Shown here piece after piece: positions 1 through 7,007 of a stretch of 10,071 nucleotides of DNA; position 1 is the stretch's first letter; each line of letters begins with the position of its first letter. Origin of the DNA: Rhodoferax sp. (lineage in GTDB: Bacteria; Pseudomonadota; Gammaproteobacteria; Burkholderiales; Burkholderiaceae_C). A program made the translations under genes and the position numbers. Where the stretch lies: assembly GCA_018882485.1 (NCBI GenBank), contig VERU01000054.1:1-10071 (forward strand), written 5' to 3'. A model generated the notes under the pieces. That model made no database searches. It was not told the DNA's origin and was given only the letters and a program-made list of their open reading frames with translations.

Positions 1-771
1 AAGATTGCCCAACTGCAGACATCGGACCTGAGCGAACTGAAGATCGCCGATTACGGCACCCGCCGTCGGTTCTCCAAGGCCTGGCACGAGGAGGTGCTCA
101 GGGTGCTGGCGGCCCGCCTGGGGTCCAGCCCCCCGGCATCGGGTGCAGCGGCGTCTTCTGCACCGGCCCAATTTGCGGGAACCAGCAATGTGCTGCTGGC
201 GATGAAGCTTGGTTTGACGCCTCTGGGCACCATGGCCCATGAATACCTGCAAGCCTGTCAGGCTCTGGGCCCCAGGTTGCGTGATAGCCAGATTTATGCT
301 TTTGAATCCTGGGCCAAGGAGTACCGCGGCGACCTCGGTATCGCGCTCAGCGACGTCTACGGGATGGATGCGTTCCTGCGCGACTTCGACATGTATTTCT
401 GCAAGCTGTTCGACGGGGCCCGCCACGACAGTGGCGATCCCTTTGACTGGGGCGAACGCATGATCGACCATTACGTCCGGCACCGGGTGGATCCCCGGAC
501 CAAGACTTTGATCTTCAGCGACGCCCTGACCATACCCCGGACCATCGCTCTGTTCCAGCGTTTTCGCGGACGCTGTCAGCTGGCATTTGGAATCGGCACC
601 AACCTGACCAACGATCTGGGGTACGAACCCTTGCAGATCGTGATCAAGATGGTGCGTTGCAATGGGCAGCCGGTCGCCAAATTGTCGGACACGCCGAGCA
701 AGAACATGTGCGACGATCCCAAATACCTGGCCTACCTTCGCCAGGTCTTCGATGTCAATCAGCCTGCCTGA
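1..771 (+). CDS. pncB: Nicotinate phosphoribosyltransferase, C-terminal part (5' end outside window)
   Basis: This enzyme makes nicotinate mononucleotide from nicotinate, PRPP and ATP in the Preiss-Handler NAD salvage pathway in the cytoplasm. The reading frame is open from base 1, so only the last 256 residues of a protein of roughly 400 are present. Visible family signatures, numbered within the fragment, are [10 protein letters not shown] near residue 20, GTSNVLLAM near 60, GTMAHEY with His80 (which lines up with the phosphorylated histidine of the family), RHDSGDP at 141-147 and GIGTNLTND at 197-205. The end, [16 protein letters not shown], is typical of proteobacterial PncB, so the C-terminus looks complete. 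The antiporter gene follows 9 bp after the stop and is probably cotranscribed. No missing catalytic residue is seen in the visible part. The assignment is very secure. Confidence 0.95.
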   Translation, partial: KIAQLQTSDLSELKIADYGTRRRFSKAWHEEVLRVLAARLGSSPPASGAAASSAPAQFAGTSNVLLAMKLGLTPLGTMAHEYLQACQALGPRLRDSQIYAFESWAKEYRGDLGIALSDVYGMDAFLRDFDMYFCKLFDGARHDSGDPFDWGERMIDHYVRHRVDPRTKTLIFSDALTIPRTIALFQRFRGRCQLAFGIGTNLTNDLGYEPLQIVIKMVRCNGQPVAKLSDTPSKNMCDDPKYLAYLRQVFDVNQPA

Positions 772-780
772 AAGCCGATC

Positions 781-2202
781 ATGTCGTTCGCAACTCGAGC
801 CGTGAAGGCGACCTGCCTGAGCTTGGCACTCTGCCTGCTGACCCCCGCCGCGATGGCAGCGGGCCTGGATGGCTCGCGGTTGTCCGTGGCCTGGGCGCTC
901 CCGTTCGCCGGGATGTTGCTTTCCATCGCGCTCATGCCGCTGTTGTTGCCTGCGTTCTGGCACCACCACTTCGGCAAGGTGACCGTCGGGTGGGCGATGG
1001 CTTACCTGGTCCCCTGTGCCGTGTTCTTCGGGCTGGCCGAGGCGTTGCTGGGCCTGGCCCATGCCGCCGTGGCCGAATACATCCCTTTCATCATCCTGCT
1101 GACCACGCTGTTCACGGTGGCTGGCGGCATCCACATCAAGGGCAACCTGCACGGCTCGCCGGGGCTCAACACAGCCATCTTGGCGGTCGGTGCCGTACTG
1201 GCCAGTTTCATGGGCACCACGGGTGCATCCATGTTGCTGATTCGCCCCTTGATTCGAGCCATCGACAACCGGCGGCATCAGGCCCATGCTGTCGTTTTTT
1301 TCATCTTCATCGTGTCCAACGCGGGGGGCGCCTTGACACCGTTGGGTGATCCGCCGCTTTTTCTCGGGTTCCTGAAGGGGGTGAGTTTCACCTGGACGAT
1401 CGCCCACCTCTATGCGCACACGATGTGGCTGGTGGGCTCGTTGCTGGGGATCTTTTTCGTGATCGACACCTGGCTGTACCGCCGAGAGGGCGTTCTTGCA
1501 GTGGATCCAACGCCGGACACCCCGCGTCTGGGGTTCGATGGCGCCATCAATGTCGTGTTCCTGGGCGGGGTGGTCGGGCTGGTTCTGCTGAGCGGTTTGT
1601 GGCGCGGCTCGCCGACGTGGTCGATCGCCGGTGCCGATGTCACTTTGGCAGGTGTGGTGCGCGATGTCGGGTTGATCGGCCTTACGGTGCTGTCGTTGTG
1701 GCTCACGCCGCGCAGCGTGCATGAGGACAACCAGTTTTCGTGGGGGCCAATGGTGGAGGTGGCCAAGCTGTTCGCGGGAATCTTCCTGACCATCATTCCC
1801 GTGATCGCGATGCTCAAAGCGGGTGTCTCGGGTCCTTTTGGATCGGTGGTTGCGGCGGTCACCCGACCCGATGGCGCTCCCGACCCGGCCATGTATTTCT
1901 GGGCGACGGGAATCCTCAGCTCCTTTCTGGACAACGCGCCGACTTATCTGGTTTTTTTCAATACGGCGGGGGGCGATCCCCAGACGCTGATGGGGCCCAT
2001 GGCGACGACCCTGGTGGCCATTTCAGCAGGCGCCGTCTTCATGGGTGCCAATACCTACATCGGCAATGCGCCCAACCTGATGGTGAAGGCCATCGCTGAG
2101 GACCGCGGCGTTCGCATGCCCGGGTTTTTTGGCTACATGGTCTGGTCTGGCTTGGTGCTGGTACCGCTTTTCGTGCTGATGACGAGGATCTGGTTCGCAT
2201 GA
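781..2202 (+). CDS. Na+/H+ antiporter-like membrane protein, ion transporter (IT) superfamily
   Basis: This is a polytopic inner-membrane protein of 473 residues. Residues 1-27 look like a signal peptide or signal anchor (a Leu-rich core ending TPAAMAAG). About ten or more hydrophobic segments follow. Two pseudo-repeated halves typical of the NhaD/ArsB/citrate-transporter superfamily are visible: GTTGASMLLIRPL at 145-157 and LGDPPLFLGFLKG at 188-200 in the first half, SFLDNAPT at 381-388 and GANTYIGNAPNLM at 422-434 in the second. The paired GDPP and GNAPN re-entrant-type motifs with SNxGG (179-183) support ion-coupled transport. Database homologues are usually named sodium:proton antiporter or citrate-transporter-like, so the substrate (Na+/H+, or an organic anion) is not fixed by sequence. 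ATG at 781 follows only a weak GAAAG. Its stop overlaps the next start as ATGA, implying translational coupling. Confidence 0.85.
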   Translation: MSFATRAVKATCLSLALCLLTPAAMAAGLDGSRLSVAWALPFAGMLLSIALMPLLLPAFWHHHFGKVTVGWAMAYLVPCAVFFGLAEALLGLAHAAVAEYIPFIILLTTLFTVAGGIHIKGNLHGSPGLNTAILAVGAVLASFMGTTGASMLLIRPLIRAIDNRRHQAHAVVFFIFIVSNAGGALTPLGDPPLFLGFLKGVSFTWTIAHLYAHTMWLVGSLLGIFFVIDTWLYRREGVLAVDPTPDTPRLGFDGAINVVFLGGVVGLVLLSGLWRGSPTWSIAGADVTLAGVVRDVGLIGLTVLSLWLTPRSVHEDNQFSWGPMVEVAKLFAGIFLTIIPVIAMLKAGVSGPFGSVVAAVTRPDGAPDPAMYFWATGILSSFLDNAPTYLVFFNTAGGDPQTLMGPMATTLVAISAGAVFMGANTYIGNAPNLMVKAIAEDRGVRMPGFFGYMVWSGLVLVPLFVLMTRIWFA

Positions 2203-3191
2203 GTGCCGATCGCTTTCGGGTTTTCGTAGCCCGAGCCATTTTTCCGGAAGTCCTGGATAAGCTCGGCCGTCATTTCGAGGTGCAGTCCAACCAGGCCGAC
2301 CGGCTGATGACCCCCGAGGAAATGAGGGCCTGCCTGCAGGGTGCGAGTGGCGTGTTTACAACCGGCAGCGAGCGGGTGGACGCGCCATTGTTGGCGGCCT
2401 GTCCATCTCTGCGGATTTGCGCCAACATGGCTGTGGGTTACAACAATTTCGATCTGCCTGCGATGACCGCTGCGGGCGTCCTGGGGACCAATGCGCCCGA
2501 TGTATTGACCGAAACGACGGCCGATTTCGGTTTTGCATTGATGCTGGCTGCGGCCCGGCGCATCAGCGAAAGCGAGCGCTTTTTGCGTGCAGGTCTCTGG
2601 GAGCGCTGGCGTTACGACCTGTTTGCAGGCGCCGATGTGCACGGCAAAACCATGGGGATCCTCGGGATGGGGCGCATAGGTCGGGCGCTGGCCCGACGCG
2701 GTGCGCGAGGCTTTGGCATGCGGGTGGTGTATCACAACCGCAATCGCCTGAATCCCGATCTGGAGGAGGAATCCGCAGCGCAATACCTCCCGCTGGATGG
2801 TTTGCTGCGCGAGGCGGATCACCTGCTGGTGGTCCTGCCGTATTCGGAGTCCACCCATCACCGAATCGGAGCCGCTGAGCTGCGATGCATGAAGCCCACG
2901 GCCACTCTGGTCAACATCGGCCGTGGTGGCGTGGTGGACGACTCGGCTCTGGTTCAGGCCTTGCGCTCGGGTCAGATCGCCGCGGCGGGCCTGGATGTGT
3001 TCGAAGGTGAACCCCGGCTGAATCCGGGTCTGCTGGATCTGCCCAACGTGGTGCTGACGCCGCATATTGCCAGTGCGAGCCAGCCTACCCGGTTGGCGAT
3101 GGCCCATCTCGCGGCGGACAACCTCATCGGCTACCTCACTCTGGGCAAGCCGCTGACACCGCTCAACCCGGAGGTTCTGGTTGTCCGCTGA
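2199..3191 (+). CDS. D-2-hydroxyacid dehydrogenase (glyoxylate/hydroxypyruvate reductase-like)
   Basis: This is a cytoplasmic NAD(P)H-dependent enzyme that reduces 2-oxoacids such as glyoxylate or hydroxypyruvate to D-2-hydroxyacids. Its 330 residues match the usual family length. The nucleotide-binding fingerprint GMGRIG is at 156-161. The catalytic triad is present: Arg242 in NIGRGGVVD, Glu271 in DVFEGEP and His289 in TPHIASAS. Their spacing of 29 and 18 residues matches GhrB-type enzymes. After the second Rossmann strand the sequence is YHNRNR (178-183) with no acidic residue, which suggests a preference for NADPH over NADH. VGYNNFDLPA (79-88) is the family's substrate-loop signature. The ATG start overlaps the antiporter stop by 4 nt, with a GAGGA about 10 nt upstream. 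The exact substrate cannot be read from sequence; GhrB-, HprA- or GyaR-type names are all possible. Confidence 0.92.
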   Translation: MSADRFRVFVARAIFPEVLDKLGRHFEVQSNQADRLMTPEEMRACLQGASGVFTTGSERVDAPLLAACPSLRICANMAVGYNNFDLPAMTAAGVLGTNAPDVLTETTADFGFALMLAAARRISESERFLRAGLWERWRYDLFAGADVHGKTMGILGMGRIGRALARRGARGFGMRVVYHNRNRLNPDLEEESAAQYLPLDGLLREADHLLVVLPYSESTHHRIGAAELRCMKPTATLVNIGRGGVVDDSALVQALRSGQIAAAGLDVFEGEPRLNPGLLDLPNVVLTPHIASASQPTRLAMAHLAADNLIGYLTLGKPLTPLNPEVLVVR

Positions 3192-3259
3192 TCGATCCAG
3201 CCTGCAGCCTGTGCCGGTGGTGAGCTGGCCTCTGGCAAGGGCGCCCGGGTGGCTGGGCC

Positions 3260-4636
3260 GTGGCTGACGGGATGCTCTGGCTCTCCTGGGCGATGGCCTT
3301 GCTGCTGGGCCTTTCGGTCTGGTTGTGGATCGCAAGATCCCAGCGGCGGCAGCAGGACGCTCTGCAGGTATCGCTGTTGCAGTGGCAGCGGTTGCAGGCC
3401 GAGTCCATGGAGCGCCTGAGCCGGGAGCTGCGTCGCGACATCGACGAGGCGTCGCGCAGCCTGCGTCTGGAGTTGTCGCAGAACCTCAGTGGTTTCCAGC
3501 AGGGCCTGCTGGCACAGTCTGGCGAGGCGACGCGGACCCAGAATGCGCAGATCGACGCATTCGGACAGCAATTGGCGCTGTTTCAGAAGGCGCTGTCGGA
3601 CACCCTGCTCGGGCAACTCCACGCGCTCACCGAGGGGAATGCACGGCGCCTGGGCGATGTCCGGTTGACCCTGGAAACCCAGTTGAGCGCCCTGCAATCT
3701 CAGAATGCGGCCAAGCTCGAGGAGATGCGGGTGATCGTGGATGAAAAGTTGCAGGCCACTCTGCAGTCCAGGCTGGGTGAAAGTTTCCGCCTGGTGGCCG
3801 AGCGACTGGAGCAGGTTCACAAAGGGCTGGGTGAAATGCAGACGCTGGCTGTGGGGGTCGGAGACCTCCGGCATCTGCTGAGCAATGTCAAGGTGCGCGG
3901 GATCTTTGGCGAAGCGCAGCTTGCCGCCCTGCTGGAGCAGGTCCTGGTCCGGGATCAGTACGCTGCTCAGGTTTCCACCCGCCCGGGCAGCCGGCACATG
4001 GTCGACTTTGCCGTCAAGCTCCCCGGTTCCAGTCAGGATGGATTGCCGCTCTGGTTGCCCATTGATGCCAAGTTTCCGAATGAGGACTACGAGCGCTTGC
4101 TGGAGGCACAGGGACGGGCCGATCCCGTGGCTGCCGATGCGGCCGGTCGAGCGCTGGAGGCCCGTATCCGCCTGGAAGCGCGATCGATAGCCGACAAATA
4201 CCTTGAGCCACCCCACACAACCGATTTCGCCATCCTGTTTCTTCCGACCGAAGGACTCTACGCCGAGGTCCTGCGGCGTCCTGGATTGATGGAAGCCTTG
4301 CAGCGGGAACACCGCATCGCGCTGGCAGGGCCCACGACCTTGCTGGCCCTGCTCAGCTCACTGCAAATGGGTTTTCGCACCCTGGCACTCGAGCGGCGAT
4401 CGAGTGAGGTATGGCAAGTACTCGGAGCGGTCAAGACCGAATTTGGCCGTTTTGGCGAAGTACTGGCCAAGGTCAAGTCGCAGACCGAAACCGTGCTCAA
4501 GACCCTGGACAGTGCCCAGACCCGCAGCCGGGCCATGGGGCGCGCGCTCAAGGCCGTGGAAGCCTTGCCCCAGGCCCAGGCTCAGGCCCTGGTAGGCACT
4601 GCACCGGAGACACAGTTTGAGACGGATGAGGGGTAG
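3260..4636 (+). CDS. rmuC: DNA recombination protein RmuC
   Basis: RmuC is a membrane-anchored putative nuclease. In E. coli it limits inversions at short inverted repeats; the biochemical mechanism is poorly known. The protein has 458 residues. One transmembrane segment spans about residues 5-25, a long Gln/Leu/Glu-rich coiled coil spans about 30-200, and the RmuC domain follows. That domain contains GIFGE at 214-218, VDFAVKLPG, and PIDAKFP with Asp269 and Lys271, which fits the PD-(D/E)XK-like core, then a further helical tail. The start is ambiguous: GTG at 3260 and ATG at 3272 both keep the transmembrane segment, neither has a convincing Shine-Dalgarno, and the frame is closed by a stop at 3221-3223. 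The gene sits 68 bp after the dehydrogenase and its 3' end overlaps the MFS gene by 20 bp. Confidence 0.93.
   Translation: MADGMLWLSWAMALLLGLSVWLWIARSQRRQQDALQVSLLQWQRLQAESMERLSRELRRDIDEASRSLRLELSQNLSGFQQGLLAQSGEATRTQNAQIDAFGQQLALFQKALSDTLLGQLHALTEGNARRLGDVRLTLETQLSALQSQNAAKLEEMRVIVDEKLQATLQSRLGESFRLVAERLEQVHKGLGEMQTLAVGVGDLRHLLSNVKVRGIFGEAQLAALLEQVLVRDQYAAQVSTRPGSRHMVDFAVKLPGSSQDGLPLWLPIDAKFPNEDYERLLEAQGRADPVAADAAGRALEARIRLEARSIADKYLEPPHTTDFAILFLPTEGLYAEVLRRPGLMEALQREHRIALAGPTTLLALLSSLQMGFRTLALERRSSEVWQVLGAVKTEFGRFGEVLAKVKSQTETVLKTLDSAQTRSRAMGRALKAVEALPQAQAQALVGTAPETQFETDEG
4606..4610 (+). promoter_or_regulatory. Shine-Dalgarno GGAGA deciding the TTG start of the MFS gene
   Basis: GGAGA lies inside the end of rmuC, six bases before the TTG at 4617. 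The alternative in-frame ATG at 4626 would sit 15 bases from it and has no better site of its own. This favours the TTG start. Confidence 0.45.
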
Positions 4637-5807
4637 TCTGCTGTGCCGGCTGATCGCCGGCCATGTCTTCCTCCATGCCTGCATGGCCGGTACCCGGATG
4701 GCCGTGCCCCTGCTGGCCCTGAGCCAGGGGCATAGCGCCCTGGCGGTCGGTATCCTGCTGGCGCTGTTTTCCCTGACGCAGGTCTTTCTGGCCCTGCCGG
4801 CCGGTCGCTTTGCCGATCGCAAAGGATTGCGTCCCACGGTGGGGTGGTCGGTGGTCGTGGCCACGTCGGGGGTGGCGGCCGCTTTGTGGGTGCCCGTGTT
4901 TCCCATGTTGTGCGTAGCGGCCTTGGCCTCGGGCGGCGCCACCGGCGCGGCATCGATCGCATTGCAGCGCCATGTGGGCCGGGCTGCAGCCAATGCCACT
5001 GAGCTCAAGCGGGTCTTCAGCTGGTTGGCCATCGGTCCGGCCGTCTCGAATTTCCTGGGTCCCTTTCTGGCTGGATTGCTGATCGACCATGCCGGCTCCC
5101 AGGCCGGCGATGTCATGGGTTACCGGGCGGCTTTTCTGCTGATGGCCTTGCTGCCGCTGGTGACTTGGATGCTGGTGAGGTCGTTGCGAGAGGACCGGGA
5201 ACCCCACCGGTTGCTGCCCGATGCCCGAGCCGGCAATGCATGGGATCTGCTGGCCGACATCCGGATGCGTCGGCTGATGATCGTGAACTGGTGTCTGGCG
5301 TCGTGTTGGGATGTGCACACCTTCGTCGTTCCTGTGATCGGGCACGAGCGGGGCTTCAGTGCATCGGTGATCGGGTCCATCCTGGGCGCCTTTGCCATGG
5401 CGGCTGCGGTGGTACGGCTGTTGATGCCGATGGTTGCTGCACGCCTGCGTGAACATGTGGTCATCACCGGTGCGATGGTCGCGACCAGCATCCTGTTCAC
5501 GATGTACCCCTGGGTGTCCTCCCCCTGGGGCATGGGCGTTTGCTCGGTGTTTCTGGGTTTCGCGCTGGGCTCGGTGCAGCCCATGGTCATGAGCACCCTG
5601 CACCAGATCACCCCGCCACACCGCCACGGTGAAGCGTTGGGGCTGCGTCTCATGGCGATCAATGCAACCAGCGTGGCCATGCCCGTCCTGTTCGGTACGG
5701 TGGGTGCCATTGTGGGCGTCTCCGTGGTCTTCTGGACGGTCGCGGCCGTCGTCGGAGTGGGGGCTCGCCCGGCATGGCGCCTGCGGGTTCCCACATCCCG
5801 CTCCTGA
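4617..5807 (+). CDS. Major facilitator superfamily transporter, substrate unknown
   Basis: This is an inner-membrane secondary transporter of 396 residues, a normal MFS length, with about twelve hydrophobic segments in two halves. The MFS loop 2-3 motif is clear as GRFADRKGL at residues 63-71. The segment GPAVSNFLGPFLAGLLIDHAG near 140-160 resembles the family's motif C region in helix 5. The central loop, about residues 185-210, is hydrophilic with Arg, Asp and Glu. The start is probably TTG at 4617, supported by GGAGA six bases upstream; ATG at 4626 is the alternative and removes three residues. Either start lies within rmuC, so the two genes are translationally coupled. It ends the plus-strand run and converges on the YqjK-like gene. 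No substrate (drug, sugar or other) can be named, and no adjacent regulator or efflux partner is present. Confidence 0.85.
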   Translation: MRRMRGSLLCRLIAGHVFLHACMAGTRMAVPLLALSQGHSALAVGILLALFSLTQVFLALPAGRFADRKGLRPTVGWSVVVATSGVAAALWVPVFPMLCVAALASGGATGAASIALQRHVGRAAANATELKRVFSWLAIGPAVSNFLGPFLAGLLIDHAGSQAGDVMGYRAAFLLMALLPLVTWMLVRSLREDREPHRLLPDARAGNAWDLLADIRMRRLMIVNWCLASCWDVHTFVVPVIGHERGFSASVIGSILGAFAMAAAVVRLLMPMVAARLREHVVITGAMVATSILFTMYPWVSSPWGMGVCSVFLGFALGSVQPMVMSTLHQITPPHRHGEALGLRLMAINATSVAMPVLFGTVGAIVGVSVVFWTVAAVVGVGARPAWRLRVPTSRS

Positions 5808-5832
5808 AACCGAGGCCTGGCCGCGAAAGGTT

Positions 5833-5850
5833 CCGGCGGCCTGACGCCGG
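5833..5850. terminator. GC-rich hairpin between convergent genes, possible weak bidirectional terminator
   Basis: CCGGCG (5833-5838) and CGCCGG (5845-5850) form a perfect 6-bp stem with a 6-nt loop, GCCTGA. It lies in the 58-bp gap between the MFS stop and the stop of the minus-strand YqjK-like gene. That is the expected place for a shared terminator, but there is no T-tract on either side, so intrinsic termination would be weak. Confidence 0.3.
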
Positions 5851-5865
5851 TGCCGCGTCGACCCA

Positions 5866-6126
5866 TCAACCTCGGTGGGCGCGCCGCAGGGCCTCGATCA
5901 TGCCCCAGATCGACCACCGGCCTGAGCCGAGCGCGAAGCCTGGCACCAGCAGTCGAGCCCATCTCCACCAGGGTCTGCGTTGCCATCGGAGCCACCGGTT
6001 CCACAGACTTTCTGCTACGGACCAGGGCGTCTCCAGGGCCAGCGTGCTCCACCGCAACCGGGCTCGCAGCTGCGCGCTGCGCCGTCTCAGGCGCTGCTGG
6101 CGCACCATCAGTTCAGCGAGCGGCAC
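5866..6126 (-). CDS. Small Trp/Arg-rich YqjK-like hypothetical protein
   Basis: This is the last gene of the DUF883 / phage-holin-family cluster, in the position where enterobacteria carry yqjK. The N-terminal pattern LAELMVRQQRLRRRSAQLR is an Arg-rich amphipathic helix of the sort seen in YqjK-like proteins. The rest is strikingly rich in Trp and Arg: about 10 Trp and 18 Arg with no Lys in 86 residues, so it is strongly basic. A helix near SVAESLWNRWLRW may be membrane-interfacial. I chose GTG at 6126, which overlaps the upstream gene by 14 bp and has a GAGG about 11 nt before it. ATG at 6108, starting MVRQQ, lies 4 nt after the upstream stop but has no visible ribosome site. Function is unknown, and assignment to the YqjK family rests mainly on position and the N-terminal helix. 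Confidence 0.6.
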   Translation of the reverse strand: MPLAELMVRQQRLRRRSAQLRARLRWSTLALETPWSVAESLWNRWLRWQRRPWWRWARLLVPGFALGSGRWSIWGMIEALRRAHRG

Positions 6127-6493
6127 GATCCGTTTCGCCTCGACACAGCCGCTGGTCCAGGTCCAGTTCGAGCTGACTGAGCTGGAACACACGGGCCACC
6201 TGCCGCACGCCCTGGTGAGCCAGGCGCAACAACAGCAGTCCGATGCCGATCAGCAGCGCCGCCATGATGATCAGCCCCTGGGCCCACCGATCCTGAGGCA
6301 GGCTCAGGATGACCGCGGCGCAGATCAGCCCCAGGCCACCCGTGCAGACCACCAGCGCCGCGCCAGTCCACCACAGCGCGGTCAGCAGGTGGTGGCTGGC
6401 CATTTCCAGCTCGCTGCCCAGCAGTTCCAGGCGCACTCTCGCCAGTTCCAACGCCGATGCGATCCACTCGGCCAGTGATTTCCGCAAACTCAC
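6113..6493 (-). CDS. Phage holin family protein (YqjE-like, Phage_holin_3_6)
   Basis: This is a 126-residue inner-membrane protein. An amphipathic N-terminal helix (about 1-30, with RVRLELLGSELE typical of the family) precedes two transmembrane segments at about 36-64 and 71-92, separated by a short polar turn, LPQDRWAQ. A charged C-terminal tail follows. Despite the family name there is no phage context here: no endolysin, spanin or structural gene is nearby. The arrangement DUF883, then this gene, then a YqjK-like gene matches the chromosomal yqjD-yqjE-yqjK order. The start is GTG at 6493 with GGAG (6504-6501) seven bases upstream, a clean ribosome site. The molecular role is unknown; association with YqjD-type ribosome-anchoring proteins at the membrane is a reasonable inference. 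Confidence 0.85.
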   Translation of the reverse strand: MSLRKSLAEWIASALELARVRLELLGSELEMASHHLLTALWWTGAALVVCTGGLGLICAAVILSLPQDRWAQGLIIMAALLIGIGLLLLRLAHQGVRQVARVFQLSQLELDLDQRLCRGETDRAAR

Positions 6494-6500
6494 ACCGTGT

Positions 6501-6504
6501 CTCC
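6501..6504 (-). promoter_or_regulatory. Shine-Dalgarno GGAG deciding the GTG start of the YqjE-like gene
   Basis: On the minus strand GGAG is followed by seven bases and then GTG at 6493. No ATG is available near the N-terminus, so this site fixes a non-ATG start. It lies in the 30-bp gap after the DUF883 stop. Confidence 0.5.
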
Positions 6505-6523
6505 GCCGATGGCCTGGGGCGGG

Positions 6524-6835
6524 TCAGCGACGGCTGGCCAGCCAGCCAATCAACACGCCCACGCCCGCAGCGGCGCCAACCGACATCCAGGGGTTGGTGT
6601 GGACGAATTCATCGGTGGCCTGACCCATGGCCTTGGCCCGTGCCAGCGCAGCGGTCTGCATGTGGGCTAGATCGTTTTTCATTTGCCCGATTCGCGATTG
6701 AACACGGGATCGCAGGTCGTCAGCACCTTCGCCGGCCTGGCTGGTCGTCATCCGCAGCAATTCTTCGGCGTCGGCAATGACCACTTTGAGATCTCCCATC
6801 AGCTTGTCTTTGTAGGCGGTACTGGCATCGTTCAT
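6524..6835 (-). CDS. DUF883 family protein (ElaB/YqjD/YgaM-like membrane-anchored protein)
   Basis: This is a 103-residue protein with the standard family layout. A soluble, charged helical region (about 1-78) has heptad-like spacing of Leu, Val and Ala. The conserved FVHTNPWMSVG comes next, and a single C-terminal transmembrane glycine-zipper segment, GAAAGVGVLIGWLASRR, ends the protein. In E. coli the paralogues YqjD, ElaB and YgaM are C-tail-anchored inner-membrane proteins; YqjD binds ribosomes and is expressed in stationary phase. The same role here is inference. The ATG at 6835 has a strong GGAGGA (minus strand, 6848-6843) at good spacing. It is first in a three-gene minus-strand cluster, 30 bp ahead of the YqjE-like gene, and is divergent from the PaaK-like gene. 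Confidence 0.9.
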   Translation of the reverse strand: MNDASTAYKDKLMGDLKVVIADAEELLRMTTSQAGEGADDLRSRVQSRIGQMKNDLAHMQTAALARAKAMGQATDEFVHTNPWMSVGAAAGVGVLIGWLASRR

Positions 6836-6868
6836 TTCGGGTTCCTCCGCAGTGTTGAAGCAAACTGG

Positions 6869-6875
6869 ATGTTAG
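6869..6875 (-). promoter_or_regulatory. Candidate -10 element (CTAACAT) for the DUF883 cluster, possibly sigma-S type
   Basis: On the minus strand CTAACAT lies 33 bases before the DUF883 start codon. That would give an mRNA leader of roughly 25-30 bases carrying the GGAGGA site. Four of six bases match TATAAT, and the preceding C is favoured by sigma-S. No good -35 box stands 16-18 bp upstream, which sigma-S tolerates better than sigma-70. This is a weak prediction. Confidence 0.25.
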
Positions 6876-6903
6876 GCGCCGTGTGGCCCGACCGGCTTGA
6901 CAT

Positions 6904-6955
6904 CCAGCAAGCGGCGCAGGCTGCGCCTGGTGCGGTGGGGCCAGCCCCTTGCTGG
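6904..6955. repeat. Nested inverted repeats able to form a three-way-junction structure
   Basis: CCAGCAA (6904-6910) pairs perfectly with TTGCTGG (6949-6955). Inside lie GGCGCA-GGC-TGCGCC (6913-6927, 6-bp stem, 3-nt loop) and GGGG-CCAG-CCCC (6937-6948, 4-bp stem, 4-nt loop). Together they could fold as one closed stem with two hairpin arms. The element sits in the divergent region, 54 bp before the PaaK-like start and 68 bp before the DUF883 start. Short GC-rich repeats arise by chance, so a function is not established. It could be an operator, a leader RNA structure or coincidence. Confidence 0.4.
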
Positions 6956-6995
6956 TATGCGACCACCCTATGAGACATCGCAAGGTGGAGCCGGC

Positions 6996-7007
6996 ATGGC
7001 GGCCTAG
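6996..7007 (+). other. Three-codon mini-ORF (Met-Ala-Ala-stop) immediately before the PaaK-like gene
   Basis: ATG GCG GCC TAG is preceded by the best Shine-Dalgarno-like sequence in the leader, GGAG at 6987-6990 (within AAGGTGGAG), with 5-nt spacing. Its stop ends one base before the in-frame ATG at 7009 of the PaaK-like gene. Ribosomes could load here and reinitiate at 7009. The mini-ORF may equally be accidental. Confidence 0.3.

Noticed and set aside
1410..1934. 174-residue minus-strand open frame opposite the antiporter
   Set aside because: It is Ser/Thr/Pro-rich shadow sequence against a conserved transporter.
2133..3335. 400-residue open frame on the minus strand opposite the dehydrogenase gene
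   Set aside because: It is Gln/Arg/His-rich with no domain signature and lies fully antisense to a dehydrogenase with an intact catalytic triad. Long antisense frames are common in GC-rich genomes.
3131..4312. 393-residue open frame on the minus strand opposite rmuC
   Set aside because: It is antisense to a clearly recognisable RmuC; its Gln/Leu-rich composition mirrors the coiled coil on the other strand, with no ribosome site or family motif.
4548..5627. 359-residue minus-strand open frame opposite the MFS gene
   Set aside because: It has His/Gln/Gly-rich shadow composition with no hydrophobic core or motif, while the plus-strand MFS protein has clear membrane segments and the GRFADRKG motif.
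5120..6052. 310-residue minus-strand open frame spanning the MFS 3' end and the YqjK-like gene
   Set aside because: It has low-complexity Arg/Thr/Met-rich composition, crosses two better-supported genes and shows no motif.
6113..6493. Prophage remnant suggested by the name phage holin family
   Set aside because: No other phage gene, integrase or attachment site is nearby, and the gene sits in a standard chromosomal yqjD-yqjE-yqjK arrangement.
6897..6902. Perfect TTGACA -35-like hexamer upstream of the PaaK-like gene
   Set aside because: No acceptable -10 hexamer occurs 16-18 bp downstream; the bases there are GC-rich (around GCTGCG). A single hexamer match is not enough.
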